Program-made: the position numbers and the translations under genes
Shown here: piece after piece, positions 12,090-22,411 of the stretch
How positions within the stretch are numbered: the stretch's first letter is position 1
Layout of the letters: each line of letters opens with the position of its first letter
Source of the DNA: Caenorhabditis remanei
Taxonomy: Eukaryota > Nematoda > Chromadorea > Rhabditida > Rhabditidae
Direction of reading: 5' to 3'
Length of the DNA: 64,000 nucleotides
Assembly (NCBI RefSeq): GCF_010183535.1
Contig: NC_071329.1
Location: 17,064,879 to 17,128,878 of the forward strand
Notes under the pieces: generated by a model
The model's database searches: none
What the model was told of the DNA's origin: nothing
Seen by the model: the letters and a program-made list of their open reading frames with translations, nothing else

Positions 12090-14012
12090 CTATTTTCTGG
12101 GAACGTTGCCCAAATGTTGGTCACGGGAAGCCGAAGCGATTTTTCTTTTCTTAGCAGATGGTTCGGCATTCGCTTTGCTAAAAAAATACCATTGGATAGA
12201 TAATTATTCAAATTTTCTTACGTTGGAAGTGAGCAAAGGCCTCTTTGATTACTATATCCGAGTTGACAATCTGATCCGGGAATTGCATTATTTTTCAAAT
12301 CCCAAAACTTGAAAACACCTTCATCGCCCAACAGACAGAGAACAAACGGATCGACTCCTTTTTTGCTGGTACATCCGATTTGCTTTTGCAGAGGGTTCAA
12401 CAGTTCCAGAAGTCCAACATGTGTCTCATTTTCGCGTTTCAAAAATTCCAAAAACTCATTATGATGGATTTCAGTCAACAAGTGATTCACTTCCTCCTCG
12501 ATAGCCTCCGTGATCCCATTATAGAATGTTGGAACATATCTCCAAACGTGTCGAGCACAGGTCCATGAGTCATCCGGCCAAGTTAGAGAGTCTGCAGTAG
12601 TCGCAAGAGACTGCTTCCATGTCTGAAAAACAATCGGGATGGCTGGTCGACTCTTTTAAACGTGTCAACTCACCAATTCGTGCATATTGGGAATATGATA
12701 TTTATTCGCTAACTTTTTCCTTTGAGCATTGACGGCATTCAAAAACTCTTCGGAATTTCCAAAATACGACACGTTCTCGGGATCTTTAAGGGCACATAAT
12801 CCATTTTCACGTTTGTAATTCGCAGAGCACTTCAATTTGTGAGTCAAATCTCGAGTCATACTGGCAGTGTTCGTCGCAAACATTTTGGGAGTGCCACTTG
12901 GACCAATCAGACAAACTTTTTTGTATTCTCTTTTCACATTTTTTGCAGCACACGCAATAACTTTTTGGAGAGGGATCAGAAATTCCAGTGATTCAAGAGA
13001 GGCAGACTCGAGAAAATCTCGCCTTCCGTTTGAATTTTTAGAAAAGTAGTCATTTTCAAGACTAGTTTCGAACTCCGATGATGAGTTATACTGGAAAGCG
13101 GGCAATATCCAATATCGGAAATTCATTGTCGATGTTGGCACGCCATTGGTCAAGTTGAGTGATTCGAGAACTCCAAGAAGCTCCTTGCTCCAAGTCTGAA
13201 ACCGTTGAGCTCATTTTGAAAAGTAATTACTAATTTTTAATATTGCTTACCAATTTGTGCATGTTTGGTACGTTGAACTTATCAGCATATTTCTTCCTGA
13301 TCTCATTGATACCGTCGATAAATTTCTTTTCCGTATCTTTCAAAACACACAATCCGTCATCGTTCTCATAGCCGTCTAAGCAGTCAGCTCCAGGCTCACT
13401 AGATCTTTGGAATTGCTGATAATTCCATATGAAGAGTGTTCTGAATTAGAGATGTAGGTAAAATCTGGTTAAATAAAAATCTGCTCACTCTGGTCCCAAT
13501 ATACAAACTTCATAAACACACCAAATGAACCGCTGACGTGGAACGAGAAACTCCGGTGCAGAAAGTGTGCGTCCTCTGTTTTCCGTAACTAACTCTTCTT
13601 TTTCTCGGTCACTTTTCTTCATAAACTCATCTATATCTGATCTGAGTTTGTCGTTTGCGTTTTCATAGCTCTCAATTATTCCAAATCTAAAGGTACGTTG
13701 TTCTTCTTCTGGCGGAGCGATCCACAAGTCGAGGTGTTCGTTCACATTGACCAAGTTTTCCGACCAGATCTGAATTATAAACTCTCAATGAATACAGGTT
13801 TTCGACCAGTTCCTTACCAGCTCGTGCATGTTTGAAACATTATACTTTTTGGCGTAGTGGCGTCTCAAATTGTTCAAATCCAAAAGGAAACTGTCGGGTG
13901 GCCCTGGTGGAGGAGCAGCAGTTGTCCACTGATTTACTTCAATTGTTGTGGTGCGCTCTCCATAGGCGATGACAGCGGGAACCAGGAGTAGGAGCGATAA
14001 ATAGAGATTCAT
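12090..14012 (-). CDS. Secreted three-module repeat protein with a fused exon
   Basis: Six exons: 13818-14012, 13489-13769, 13251-13440, 12674-13195, 12222-12622 and 12090-12177, about 558 residues. The signal peptide is MNLYLSLLLLVPAVIA, followed by a Thr/Pro-rich segment and LNNLRRHYAKKYNVSNMHEL. The 522-bp exon is two exons joined: where paralogs have an intron after CLIGP, this gene reads straight through CLIGPSGTPKMFATNT, an exact intron loss. The third module has the CLLGDEGVFKFWD form shared with the last modules of the genes at 2543 and 5406, so these three form a subgroup. The tail is short and basic (KKRKIASASRDQH), with no GPI-type end. The upstream region matches half of the palindromic promoter at 5158-5405. 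Confidence 0.8.
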
Positions 14013-14280
14013 CGCAACTTGATCAAATTTCTTCGAACTGAGGAAATCTGCGAATTCTCACTTCTTATATACACCCCTCCTTATCTGATCAAGATGTTAT
14101 CAATAGCTTATCAATCTAATCTTTCCCTTATCAGTTGAGTTTTTTGGAAAAGTTCATTTTGATACCCCACCGATAAGATCTCAATCAGATAAGACGTGGT
14201 GTATATAAAAATGGCCGAGAGTTCACGGATCTTCTTAAATTGAAGCCTAATCAAATTCGAATAGGAATCAAAAGAATGGA
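14013..14280. promoter_or_regulatory. Bidirectional-type promoter with one orphaned side
   Basis: This closely matches the symmetrical promoter at 5158-5405: TTCGAACTGAGGAAATCTGC, a TATA-like CTTCTTATATAC, and the GATA-rich core (CTTATCTGATCAAGATG, CTTATCAA, CCGATAAGATC, CAGATAAGAC). The outer TATA-like box (GTGTATATAAAAAT) is also kept. On its right side, however, no coding sequence begins, and the remaining 120 bases before the stop codon of the next gene hold no family exon. The right half looks like a promoter whose gene was lost. Confidence 0.55.
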
Positions 14281-14401
14281 TTAAGAGACTAGCGCCATGT
14301 GCTGATTTCAGATCCCTCTCTGCAAAGGAAGCTTTGTTTTTTGACAGTTCAAACAGGATGATAAGGAATCGTTATTAATTAAATATTTATTACTGTATCT
14401 A

Positions 14402-16490
14402 TTAGTTCAATACTGAATGAAACCATTTGACGATAAGAAAACTGAAGAGAAAACGCAATGACTGTGTGTTTCCATTTTCGAGAAGTGGCTCCGGCTCTGG
14501 CTCCTCAGTTGATGCTTTATTTCTTTCTTCCTCAGCCATTTTTCTGTAGTCAATGATTGGTTCTTGAGTTGGACTGTAAAATGAATTTAAAATTAATCCT
14601 CGATTTAGTATAAAGTTTACATTTGCACGATACATAGGCCATCTTCATTGTAATAGCCTTTATCACACTTTGATCCAGCAGCCGACTGCGATTGAAAACT
14701 CGTATCAAATATTGTGAAGTTTCCTCTGAAATTATACATAAACTACAAATAGTATTTAGAGTGTCATTAAGCTAACTCTGGACCCATCAAACAAATAATA
14801 AGAGTTACTCTTTCGTCCTCTTTCCGTCCACAAGCAATTGTTTTTTGCAGAGGATTAAGAAATTCCAATCTGTCCATTGTGTCTTTGTCCGATAAAGTTT
14901 TGACAATGTGATCATTTTTTGCGGTTCTATTCATTTCGAAAAATTGAGTAACATCCGCTTTAATATGATAGATAGTATTGTCATATGTGTTTAGTGCTCC
15001 ATATCTCCAAGTTTTCTTAGCTTGAGCCCTCACATCATCCATTCCGAGAGGCTCTAAAACTTCAGCGAGCTTGTCGTTCCAAGTCTAAAACATTTAATTT
15101 GTGATAGCAATACGTAGTTATTCCTCACCAATGCATGCATGTTGGGAACTCTATACTCTTTTGCATAATGTCTTCTTATCTCGTTGATATCACTCATGAA
15201 ATCCGACTGACGTCCAAAATAAGATTCTTCTTCTGGTTTAATTGCAACACAAATTCCACTATCATTCCTGTATCTCTTGTGACAACTTGATCCGGGAATT
15301 TCGCTTGATTTTTTAGAATAATCGAACATAGTGAATTTTCCTCTAAAACTTTCAGTCGTACCTACTATATATACTTTTAACCTACTCTGTCCCTAACAAG
15401 CATACAAAGCTAATATCATTAGATTGACGAATGCATGCAATGAACTTCTGAAGTGGATTCAAAAACTCTAGGCTATCCAGTGTAGTGGCAGATGAATTTC
15501 TGATGAATAATCGCCTCTCTAAAGGATTTTTCTTAAAGAAAGTGTTTAATCTTGGTTCGATGGATGGTTCGATATAAGAATTCAATTTCACATATCTCCA
15601 TGTAATACAAGCACGCTTAAATCCATCATTCCAATCCATGTTCTGTAGGTTTTTCAGAAGATCATCACTCCAAATCTGAAAATTGTTTTTCGTCCAATAT
15701 TGAAGATGTCTCTTACCAATCGATACATATTAGGCACATTATATGTCTTTGAATATTTCTTCCTTATTTGATTAACATCCTCGAATATATGTCGTACGTT
15801 TCCATAATATGATTCCTCTTCTGGATTTTTTGCAACACACAACCCGTCCTTGTTCTTGTATCTTTTATGACATTTTGATCCAGGTATGCTTGTAGATTGA
15901 CCAGTTGTATCGAACATTGTAAAAGACCCCATGAAAAGTTTGATATTATCAGTTATTTTAGTCAGTTATGTGACTCACTTAGTTCCCACTAAACACACAA
16001 TAAAGACCGCTCCTTTTTCAGTTTTTGGAGTACATCCAATGAATCTTTGAAGCGGATTGAACAACTCCATCTTTTTCATCGAACGAGTGCTACCGTCTTG
16101 AATTTCTTTGTTTATTTCCTTTGGAGTTTTTTTCCAAAAATCGGTTGCGTATTTTTCAATATCACGCAATGAGTACAAAGGAGATTCAAGAGAAGTGTAT
16201 CTCCAAGTTATACGGGCTTCTGGCCAGGAAACACTCCAATCGAGACGATCGAGAATAGTGAGCAGGTCCTTACTCCAGATCTGAAAACAGCCGTTATCAT
16301 TTAGTTATACCGTTCATTTTCTTACCAATTCGTGCATATTTGGCACCTTATATTGTTTGGCGTATTTTCGTCTTAATTTGTTCAATTCCTCGCGAAAATT
16401 GTTTGAAGTTGTGAAATTGAACCAAGGAAAAAGTTCCGCATTGATTGCAACGAATGACAGAAAAATGAGAAGCGATTGAAGTAAATTCAT
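14402..16490 (-). CDS. GPI-type three-module repeat protein with a broken acceptor
   Basis: Eight exons: 16326-16490, 15979-16280, 15717-15930, 15386-15675, 15129-15342, 14777-15084, 14621-14725 and 14402-14573, about 589 residues if all are joined. The start MNLLQSLLIFLSFVAINAE is a signal peptide. The three modules end LELFNPLQ-, LEFLNPLQ- and LEFLNPLQ-type. The last exon encodes PEPEPLLENGN then a hydrophobic tail, RFLFSFLIVKWFHSVLN, as expected for a GPI signal. Exon 3 should begin after CAG, as in paralogs at 38029 and 21027, but here the bases are CAT (plus-strand ATG at 15931-15933). The intron therefore has no AG, and retention would reach TGA at once. The gene may be newly dead or use another site. 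Close relatives: 28441-30480 and 41816-43880. Confidence 0.7.
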
Positions 16491-16620
16491 CGCAGTCAAG
16501 TTTCTGCCGATATTTTGCTCGAAATAATGTCAAGCTGACCTTTTCCCTCATTGAATGAGATCACGCAGATTAAAAAATATATATGCCCTCATTTTATTGG
16601 TTTATTAATATAAAAAACAA
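16491..16620 (-). promoter_or_regulatory. Upstream region conserved among three paralogs
   Basis: AAGTTTCTGCCGAT, TCGAAATAATG and GAATGAGATCACGCAGA recur upstream of the start codons at 30480 and, in part, 43880. There are no GATA clusters of the kind seen at 5158 and 14013, so this subgroup may be controlled differently. Confidence 0.35.
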
Positions 16621-17572
16621 AGACAAGGGCTGTGTCGCGTGAGTGTGTAATTCTTTGAAAAATTATTTGGTTACTATCATTTTCAGCTCATATATCTTTA
16701 GCACTTCGCCGATCCCGTTTAAGGAACAATATGCTGTTCAGGATATTTTAAAATTCTACTCTCGAATTCATTGTCATATGCTATATTATATATAATAGTT
16801 TATTCATCTTTTGTGAGAGAAAAAAAGAACCGGGCAAAAATTATAAGAACAAGAAGGGGTGAATAAATATGTAAGATGAGCTATAGGACCCGCAAAGAGT
16901 CCAGCGCTCAAATTTTTGGAAAAATGGTCTGTAAGGGTAGTCGGCGGAGTCGAAACGCAAAAGTTTGTTCGGTTACGGTTTTAGGGAAGAAGGGCACAAT
17001 TTTATCCCAGGTCGAAAAGTGTTTATGGAGGATTGAATTGTTTTTCTTACCGCAAAGTACTATTGTATATGGGAACCGGGGGGATAGCGCGGGTTTATAT
17101 ATGTTCGGCCTATTATTTAATACGCAACTTCTATTGCTTCCCCATGTCCTAAGTCTGATTCTAAACGGATCAAGAACATGCAGAAAACGCTAATTTATCG
17201 TTGTTAGAAAAAGTTCCGTTTTGAATACATCTCCTACTTTGATTGCCTCAAAATGTGTGGATTGGAATTACTGAAATACCGCATACTTACAGCCGGCCTC
17301 ATTTCCATGTTCAAAATATAGTGTCGAAAGAAATTTTTGACCCTCATGCGTTATTTACTACACTTTCGATCTTTAAATCGTTAGGGAAACATCTTTACTA
17401 CAGTTAAAGTATCTTGCGTAATACAACTAAACCTAATGCTCAATACTTGTTCAACCGTTTATAAACTTCTGGAATTCATTGTCTGCCGCCACTTTTCCTG
17501 TCAAAATCTTCTCAATAGCGCCCTTCAATGTAAAAATCAAAAAAAAATCGAATAATTTAAATTGAGGTGATC
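16621..17572. other. Gene-free stretch with one unrecognised 105-codon frame
   Basis: An open frame on the plus strand at 16876-17193 starts MSYRTRKESSAQ and is basic. It has no signal peptide, no recognised motif and no splice sites that extend it. The local base composition is richer in G than its surroundings. I do not regard it as an established gene. Confidence 0.25.
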
Positions 17573-17875
17573 ATTTCTCAAACGGATCGTAGATCAAGTT
17601 CAGGTAAAGGTATATCAAGACAAATCTTTGAGTCGGATTCAGAAGCTCCAGATCGCACTGTCTAGGTATTACATTTCTTGTGTTGCCAGTTGGAGTTTCA
17701 TACAACTCTAATTTAGCGTCTCTCCATGTCTTATATTTGATACGTTATAATTACTGGCGAATACGGGTCTGAAATTGTTCAATTCCGGAAGAAAATCGTC
17801 GGATAGTGAGACAAAAGAATTTTCATTGATTGCAACAAATGAAAGAAAAATTAGAAGCAATCGAAGTAAATTCAT
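17573..17875 (-). pseudogene. Deleted two-exon relic of the repeat family
   Basis: Begins MNLLRLLLIFLSFVAINE, the signal peptide of the 14402-16490 subgroup, then LPELNNFRPVFASNYNVSNI. It then jumps directly into the middle of the next exon (KTWRDAKLELYE) and on to LELLNPTQRFVL. The deletion removed the MHEL end, the intron and the start of exon 2, shifting the frame so that a stop follows at once. Related relics lie near 32.4 and 39.4 kb. Confidence 0.7.
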
Positions 17876-19649
17876 AGTTGGTAATTCTGTTTTGGCTCTA
17901 TCCAGTCGATATGCTCTCAAACTGTCCCTAACCTTTCTTAATATAGTATTGTTACTGTAGAGTATTTCGGCAGAAGCACGCCGGTATAATTTTTTTTGTT
18001 GTGTTTTGTTAGTTGAACGTTGTTCAGCTATATCAATTGACAGAAATTATTTTGGTAGCGAAACCTATTCCACTATAAAATTTTCAAAATACAAATTTTC
18101 ATTTCATCATAAACAAATGCCAATAAATCAAAACGCAAAAAGCCAAGAGACCACGAAAATGACGACATAAAACTTGTGAATCTGGTTTCCCGCACTTGCC
18201 ACTTGAGGTGCTGCAGTTGGCTTGGTTTTTTGTGGAGGACTGGAAAAATGAAATATAGACAAGCCATTGTTTTGAATATCTTACTTTTCAGGATTGAAGG
18301 ATTGTTCATCTGGTTTTTCAGTTCTGAAAATAAAAGGAAAGAAATAAAAGTTGAAGAAATATATAAAACTCACGTTGTTGTGGTTGGAATCGAGCATAAA
18401 CCATTATATTGTTTATAACCATCATCGCACTCTAGTTCAGGAGTATCATTCGATAGACGGGTGGAATTGAGGTGTGTATAGTTACCTCTGAAATTCAAAA
18501 CGATTCCTCATAATGACAAACTTCAAAAAAAAACTCACTCTGGTCCCATTAGGCAGACTATAACCATGCGATTCCCGTCGGGTTTCGGGCCGCATCCGAT
18601 AAACTTCTGACGAGGATTCAGAAATTCCAGTAACCAAACAGTTTTGTCAACCTGTTCATCGATTTGTTTCTCCTGACTCTCTACACTGTCCTCAAAGAAC
18701 TTTTTCAGTTCATATTCAATATAAGGTTTTTCGCTGTAAGTTGTTATAGCCGTGTATCTCCAAGTTGTTTGTGGTGCATCTGGCCGCGGGTTTGTATATT
18801 CGAAGGATTCAAGAGTTTTAACCAAGTCTTCACTCCAAATCTAAAAAATAACAACTTTTGAAACTTTGCTTTCTCCATTAATTACCAATTGATGCATATT
18901 GTGAACGCTGAATTTATTTGCATATTGCTTTCTTATTTGATTCACGTCTTCAACAAAGTCTTCCTGACTTCCTTGATAAGATTCATCCCATCGGCGAAGA
19001 GCAACACACAATTTTTTGTCGTTCTTATATCTTCTGTCACACTTTGAACCGGGAACATAATTAGATTGATTTTTGCTCGTATCAAACAATGCCACTCTCC
19101 CTCTGAAAAAGATTTTTTCTTAAAAATAGAAAAGGAATTTAATGATACTCACTGTGGTCCTAGCAAACAAACTTGCACTGCTAGATTGGTTGACGTATCA
19201 TTTATTAAAGCACACGCGAAGAATTTCTGAAGCGGGTTGAGAAACTCCATAATGCCGAACGAGTCGTCATCATGCCCATTGATGTGATCCTGCTTGCCTG
19301 CTTCACCGTTTTTCCCTAGCAATATGTTCATTTCTTTCTCAATATTTAGCTCTGCGCCATCAAAAGAGTCGACTCTTGTGTATCTCCATGTTCTCCGACT
19401 TTCGGGCCAATCACCATGCCAATCGAGAGGCTTGAGAATATCAAGAAGTTCCTCACTCCACATCTGAAGTCTTTGATATTCAAAGCCGTATCGCGATATT
19501 CACCTACCAATTCATGCATATTTGGCACGTGAAAGCGATCAGTATACCACCTTCTTATTTCGTTAATGTCTTCAATAAAATTTTCCCGGTGTCCTCGATA
19601 AGATTCCTTTTCTGGATTATTCGCAACACATAACCCGTTTTCGTTTTTA

Positions 19650-20953
19650 CAGGGTGCGGCAGAATTACCCGCACAAAAGTTTGGCGCCATAAAGCAAGGC
19701 GATTGACGCAATTCTGGCGCGCGTATTATTTAAATTTTTGTTAATTATTTCATTTTTTATCATTGTGCCAAATTTCAGATTGATCGGTTTTGTTTTAGGT
19801 AAATGGCACCGCCGAGTCCACATCGCTCTTCTATTTTGAACCTTTTCAAAGCAGGAGTCCCTCCGGTTGACATTATTAAACGGCTCGGAGTCCCAAGTAG
19901 AACCGTCTATGATTCGATTTCTCGTTTCAAAAAGCTTGGCACGTTTTTGGATAGATGTGGGAGAGGCAGAAAACCAACAGTCGTGACTCCAGATCGGATT
20001 AAAGCTGTGAAAGAGAGAATCAGAAGAAATCCACATCGGAGCATCAGAAAAATGGCGAAAGGTATGAAAATTAGTTCACGTTCGATGGGAAGGATTGTCA
20101 AAGACAAGCTGAAACTTACCTGCTACCGTGTAAGAAAAGCAGCCATTCTCTCGGAAGCTACAACCAAGAAACGGCTCGAAAGGTCAAAAAAACTCCTTCA
20201 GCGCACGCGCAATGGTGAACACTTGGTGACAGTGTTCTCCGACGAGAAGCTGTTCACGGTACAGGCCGAATTCAATCCTCAAAATCATCGAGTACTAGCT
20301 GAGACATCTGAGGAAGCTTTTGCAAACGGAAGGACCATTCATCAAGCTTCTCATCCCGCTAGTGTGATGGTTTTTGGAGCAGTGTGTGCTGATGGCAAGT
20401 CACCATTGCTTTTTGTCGATCAGGGAGTCAAAATCAATAAAGAAGTCTACATTTCGCAGATTTTGGAAAAGACACTTCTTCCCTGGGCCCAGAAGCACTT
20501 CAATGGACGTCGCTGGGTGTTCCAACAAGACGGCGCACCAGCACACACTGCCAAGTTGTCGCAACAGTGGTGCGAAACCCATTTGCCTGCGTTCATCCCG
20601 AAGGACGAATGGCCACCGTCCTCGCCAGACCTCAATCCTTTGGACTACTCCATCTGGGGGGTTTTACAAAACAAGGTCAACGCTAAACCCCACTCAAGTA
20701 TCGAGGCGCTGAAGAAGACCCTGGTCAAGGAATGGGACGCTTTGTCTCCGGAGTACCTGCGTGCAACCATCGATGCCTACCCTAGACGTCTTCGTGCTGT
20801 CATCGAAAAGATAGGAGGTCGGATGGAACAATATTAGCTGATAATTGTTGATATGGTCATGAATAAACTTTTTGTTGATTCCCATGGTTTTCTGACTTTT
20901 ACTTTTTTAGATATAGCACTTATAGCTTGTGCGGGTAATTCTGCCGCACCCTG
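19650..20953 (+). mobile_element. Mariner-family transposon, DD37D type, looks intact
   Basis: 1304 bases bounded by 27-base perfect terminal inverted repeats (CAGGGTGCGGCAGAATTACC then CGCACAA), flanked on both sides by TA (19648-19649 and 20954-20955), the standard mariner target duplication. It contains one uninterrupted transposase frame. Perfect ends, an intact frame and a clean disruption of a host exon point to a recent insertion. Confidence 0.93.
19803..20837 (+). CDS. Mariner (DD37D) transposase
   Basis: A 344-residue protein that cuts and joins the element at TA sites. The N-terminal third has paired helix-turn-helix DNA-binding regions (GVPPVDIIKRLGVPSRTVYD near residues 18-37, and RRNPHRSIRKMAKGMKISSR near 74-93). 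The catalytic triad is D147 in VFSDEK, D243 in QQDGAPAH and D281 in SPDLNPLDYS. The 37 residues between the second and third Asp define the DD37D group known from nematodes and mosquitoes. Length fits a complete transposase. It lies opposite in strand to the host gene. Confidence 0.93.
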   Translation: MAPPSPHRSSILNLFKAGVPPVDIIKRLGVPSRTVYDSISRFKKLGTFLDRCGRGRKPTVVTPDRIKAVKERIRRNPHRSIRKMAKGMKISSRSMGRIVKDKLKLTCYRVRKAAILSEATTKKRLERSKKLLQRTRNGEHLVTVFSDEKLFTVQAEFNPQNHRVLAETSEEAFANGRTIHQASHPASVMVFGAVCADGKSPLLFVDQGVKINKEVYISQILEKTLLPWAQKHFNGRRWVFQQDGAPAHTAKLSQQWCETHLPAFIPKDEWPPSSPDLNPLDYSIWGVLQNKVNAKPHSSIEALKKTLVKEWDALSPEYLRATIDAYPRRLRAVIEKIGGRMEQY

Positions 20954-21575
20954 TATATCTCCTATGACATTGTGATCCAGGAATGCTTGTAGATTGACCA
21001 GTTGTATCGAACAGTGTAAAAGACCCCCTGAAATGTTTGACATTATCAGTTATTTAAGTTAGTTATGCGACTCACTCAGTTCCTACTATACAAACAAAAA
21101 GGACCGCTCCTTTTTTGGATTTTGGAGAACACGCAATGAACCTTTGAAGCGGATTGATCAATTCCATCCTTTTCATAGTACCAGTACTACCGTCTTCAAT
21201 TGCTTTTGTCACTTCCTCTGGAGTTTTTTTCGAAAAATCGATCGCATCCATTTCTATTTGAGACAATTCAGCCTCATAAGATTGGAAATCAGTGTCTCTC
21301 CAAGTTATTTCGCTGTATAGCCAGGAAGCACTCCAATCGAGAGGTTTGAGAATATTGAGCAGATCCTCACTCCACATCTGAAAACAATGCTTATCTTTGA
21401 GTTTTATGCTTAATTCTCTTACCAATTCGTGCATATTTGGCACATTATATTGTTTGGCGTATTTGCGTCTCAACTCGTTTATGCCCGAAACGAAATTGTC
21501 CGGTGGCAGATCCTCCATTGTTGTCGCAATGATGGAACATGGCAACAAGACGAAGAGTGGTAGGATTAAGAGCAT

Positions 21576-21700
21576 GGTTGAACGATAGATCAAGTTCGAT
21601 ATGTGCGATTTTGCAGATTTACTCCTCTTAAATACGAAACATCTTATCTGATCAAGATTTTATCGATTGTTTATCAAGATGTCCTTTTTTTTATTACACG
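21576..21700 (-). promoter_or_regulatory. Upstream region with GATA sites
   Basis: Contains GATCAAGTTCGAT, TTAAATACGAAACATC, CTTATCTGATCAAGAT, TTTATCGATTG and TTTATCAAGATG. Nearly the same sequence lies at 38574-38690, upstream of the paralog. GATA sites suggest the same intestinal control as the divergent pair at 5 kb; inferred. Confidence 0.4.
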
Positions 21701-22299
21701 CGAATGTACACGCGAATTATAAATTTAAATTGAACTTTTAAATCTCTCAAAATAAAATGTTCATCAGCTTTTCCAGTTTTCAGGATGTGTTTAGGATTTC
21801 TTTTGTGTCAAGTTCTAAGCTTTAAAAAATAAAAACTTTGGTTTCCAGCTTTCACCTAATTTTTCAAGTTTTTTAGACTATAAAGCAACTGTAATTAACT
21901 AAAAGACGGTATAAAATGTATTTTTTTAAATGTAAAATTTAACTCTCACTTGCGAGTTGATACTGTTTTATAATCAAAAAACATGAAAAAATGGGTAAAA
22001 GTTGAAAACCAAAGTTTTTTGTGTGAAAGAATTTAATTAATTATTTTTCTCAAAACATTGGTTTTTAACTGGAATTATGTTTGTTACGCATTTTTTTCGC
22101 TGAGAGCTCATAGAATGCAACCGCGAGAATTCTCTATAGAGAATTCCCCCGCAGTAGCCTTCTATGCAGTTTACCTCGTTAACGATCAGTTAAAGGTTTT
22201 TAATGCCGACCTCGTGTCAAGCTTTTATCCTTGAGTAAACTGGTTGTAGACTAAACCGCGTAACTGTGCATTGGGTCCTGCGTACCTCTGAACCACCTA
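21701..22299. repeat. Intergenic copy shared with 38.7-39.05 kb
   Basis: Bases about 21720-22100 (CTCAAAATAAAATGTTCATC and onward) repeat with substitutions and short gaps at about 38735-39050. They are part of the segmental duplication that made the two neighbouring genes. No gene seen. Confidence 0.6.
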
Positions 22300-22411
22300 C
22301 AGGGTGCGCCATAAATAGTGATATACGCAAAAAACCCGATAACTTTTTTCAAAAACATCAAAGCATCTTTTCTTTTAACAAAAATTTATTCATTCGGTAC
22401 AGAATAGATAT

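Larger units (their letters stand above)
18128..21575 (-). pseudogene. GPI-type three-module gene split by a mariner insertion
   Basis: Exons: 21423-21575, 21076-21377, 20954-21027 plus 19508-19649 (one exon split by the transposon), 19153-19463, 18886-19102, 18539-18840, 18374-18487, 18285-18323 and 18128-18239. Without the insertion it would encode about 587 residues. The signal peptide is MLLILPLFVLLPCSIIA. The three modules end MELINPLQRFIACS, MEFLNPLQKFFAC and LEFLNPRQKFIGCG. The C-terminus reads TAAPQVASAGNQIHKFYVVI followed by FVVSWLFAF, a GPI-type end. The mariner 19650-20953 sits between SQCHRRY and KNENGLC of the second linker. Removing it and one TA restores a 214-bp exon in frame. 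No GT-AG pair was seen that would splice the element out. Duplicated as 32758-38573. Confidence 0.75.

Noticed and set aside
16876..17193. 105-codon frame with a basic N-terminus.
   Set aside because: Not promoted to a gene: no motif, no exon structure and no paralog in the window.
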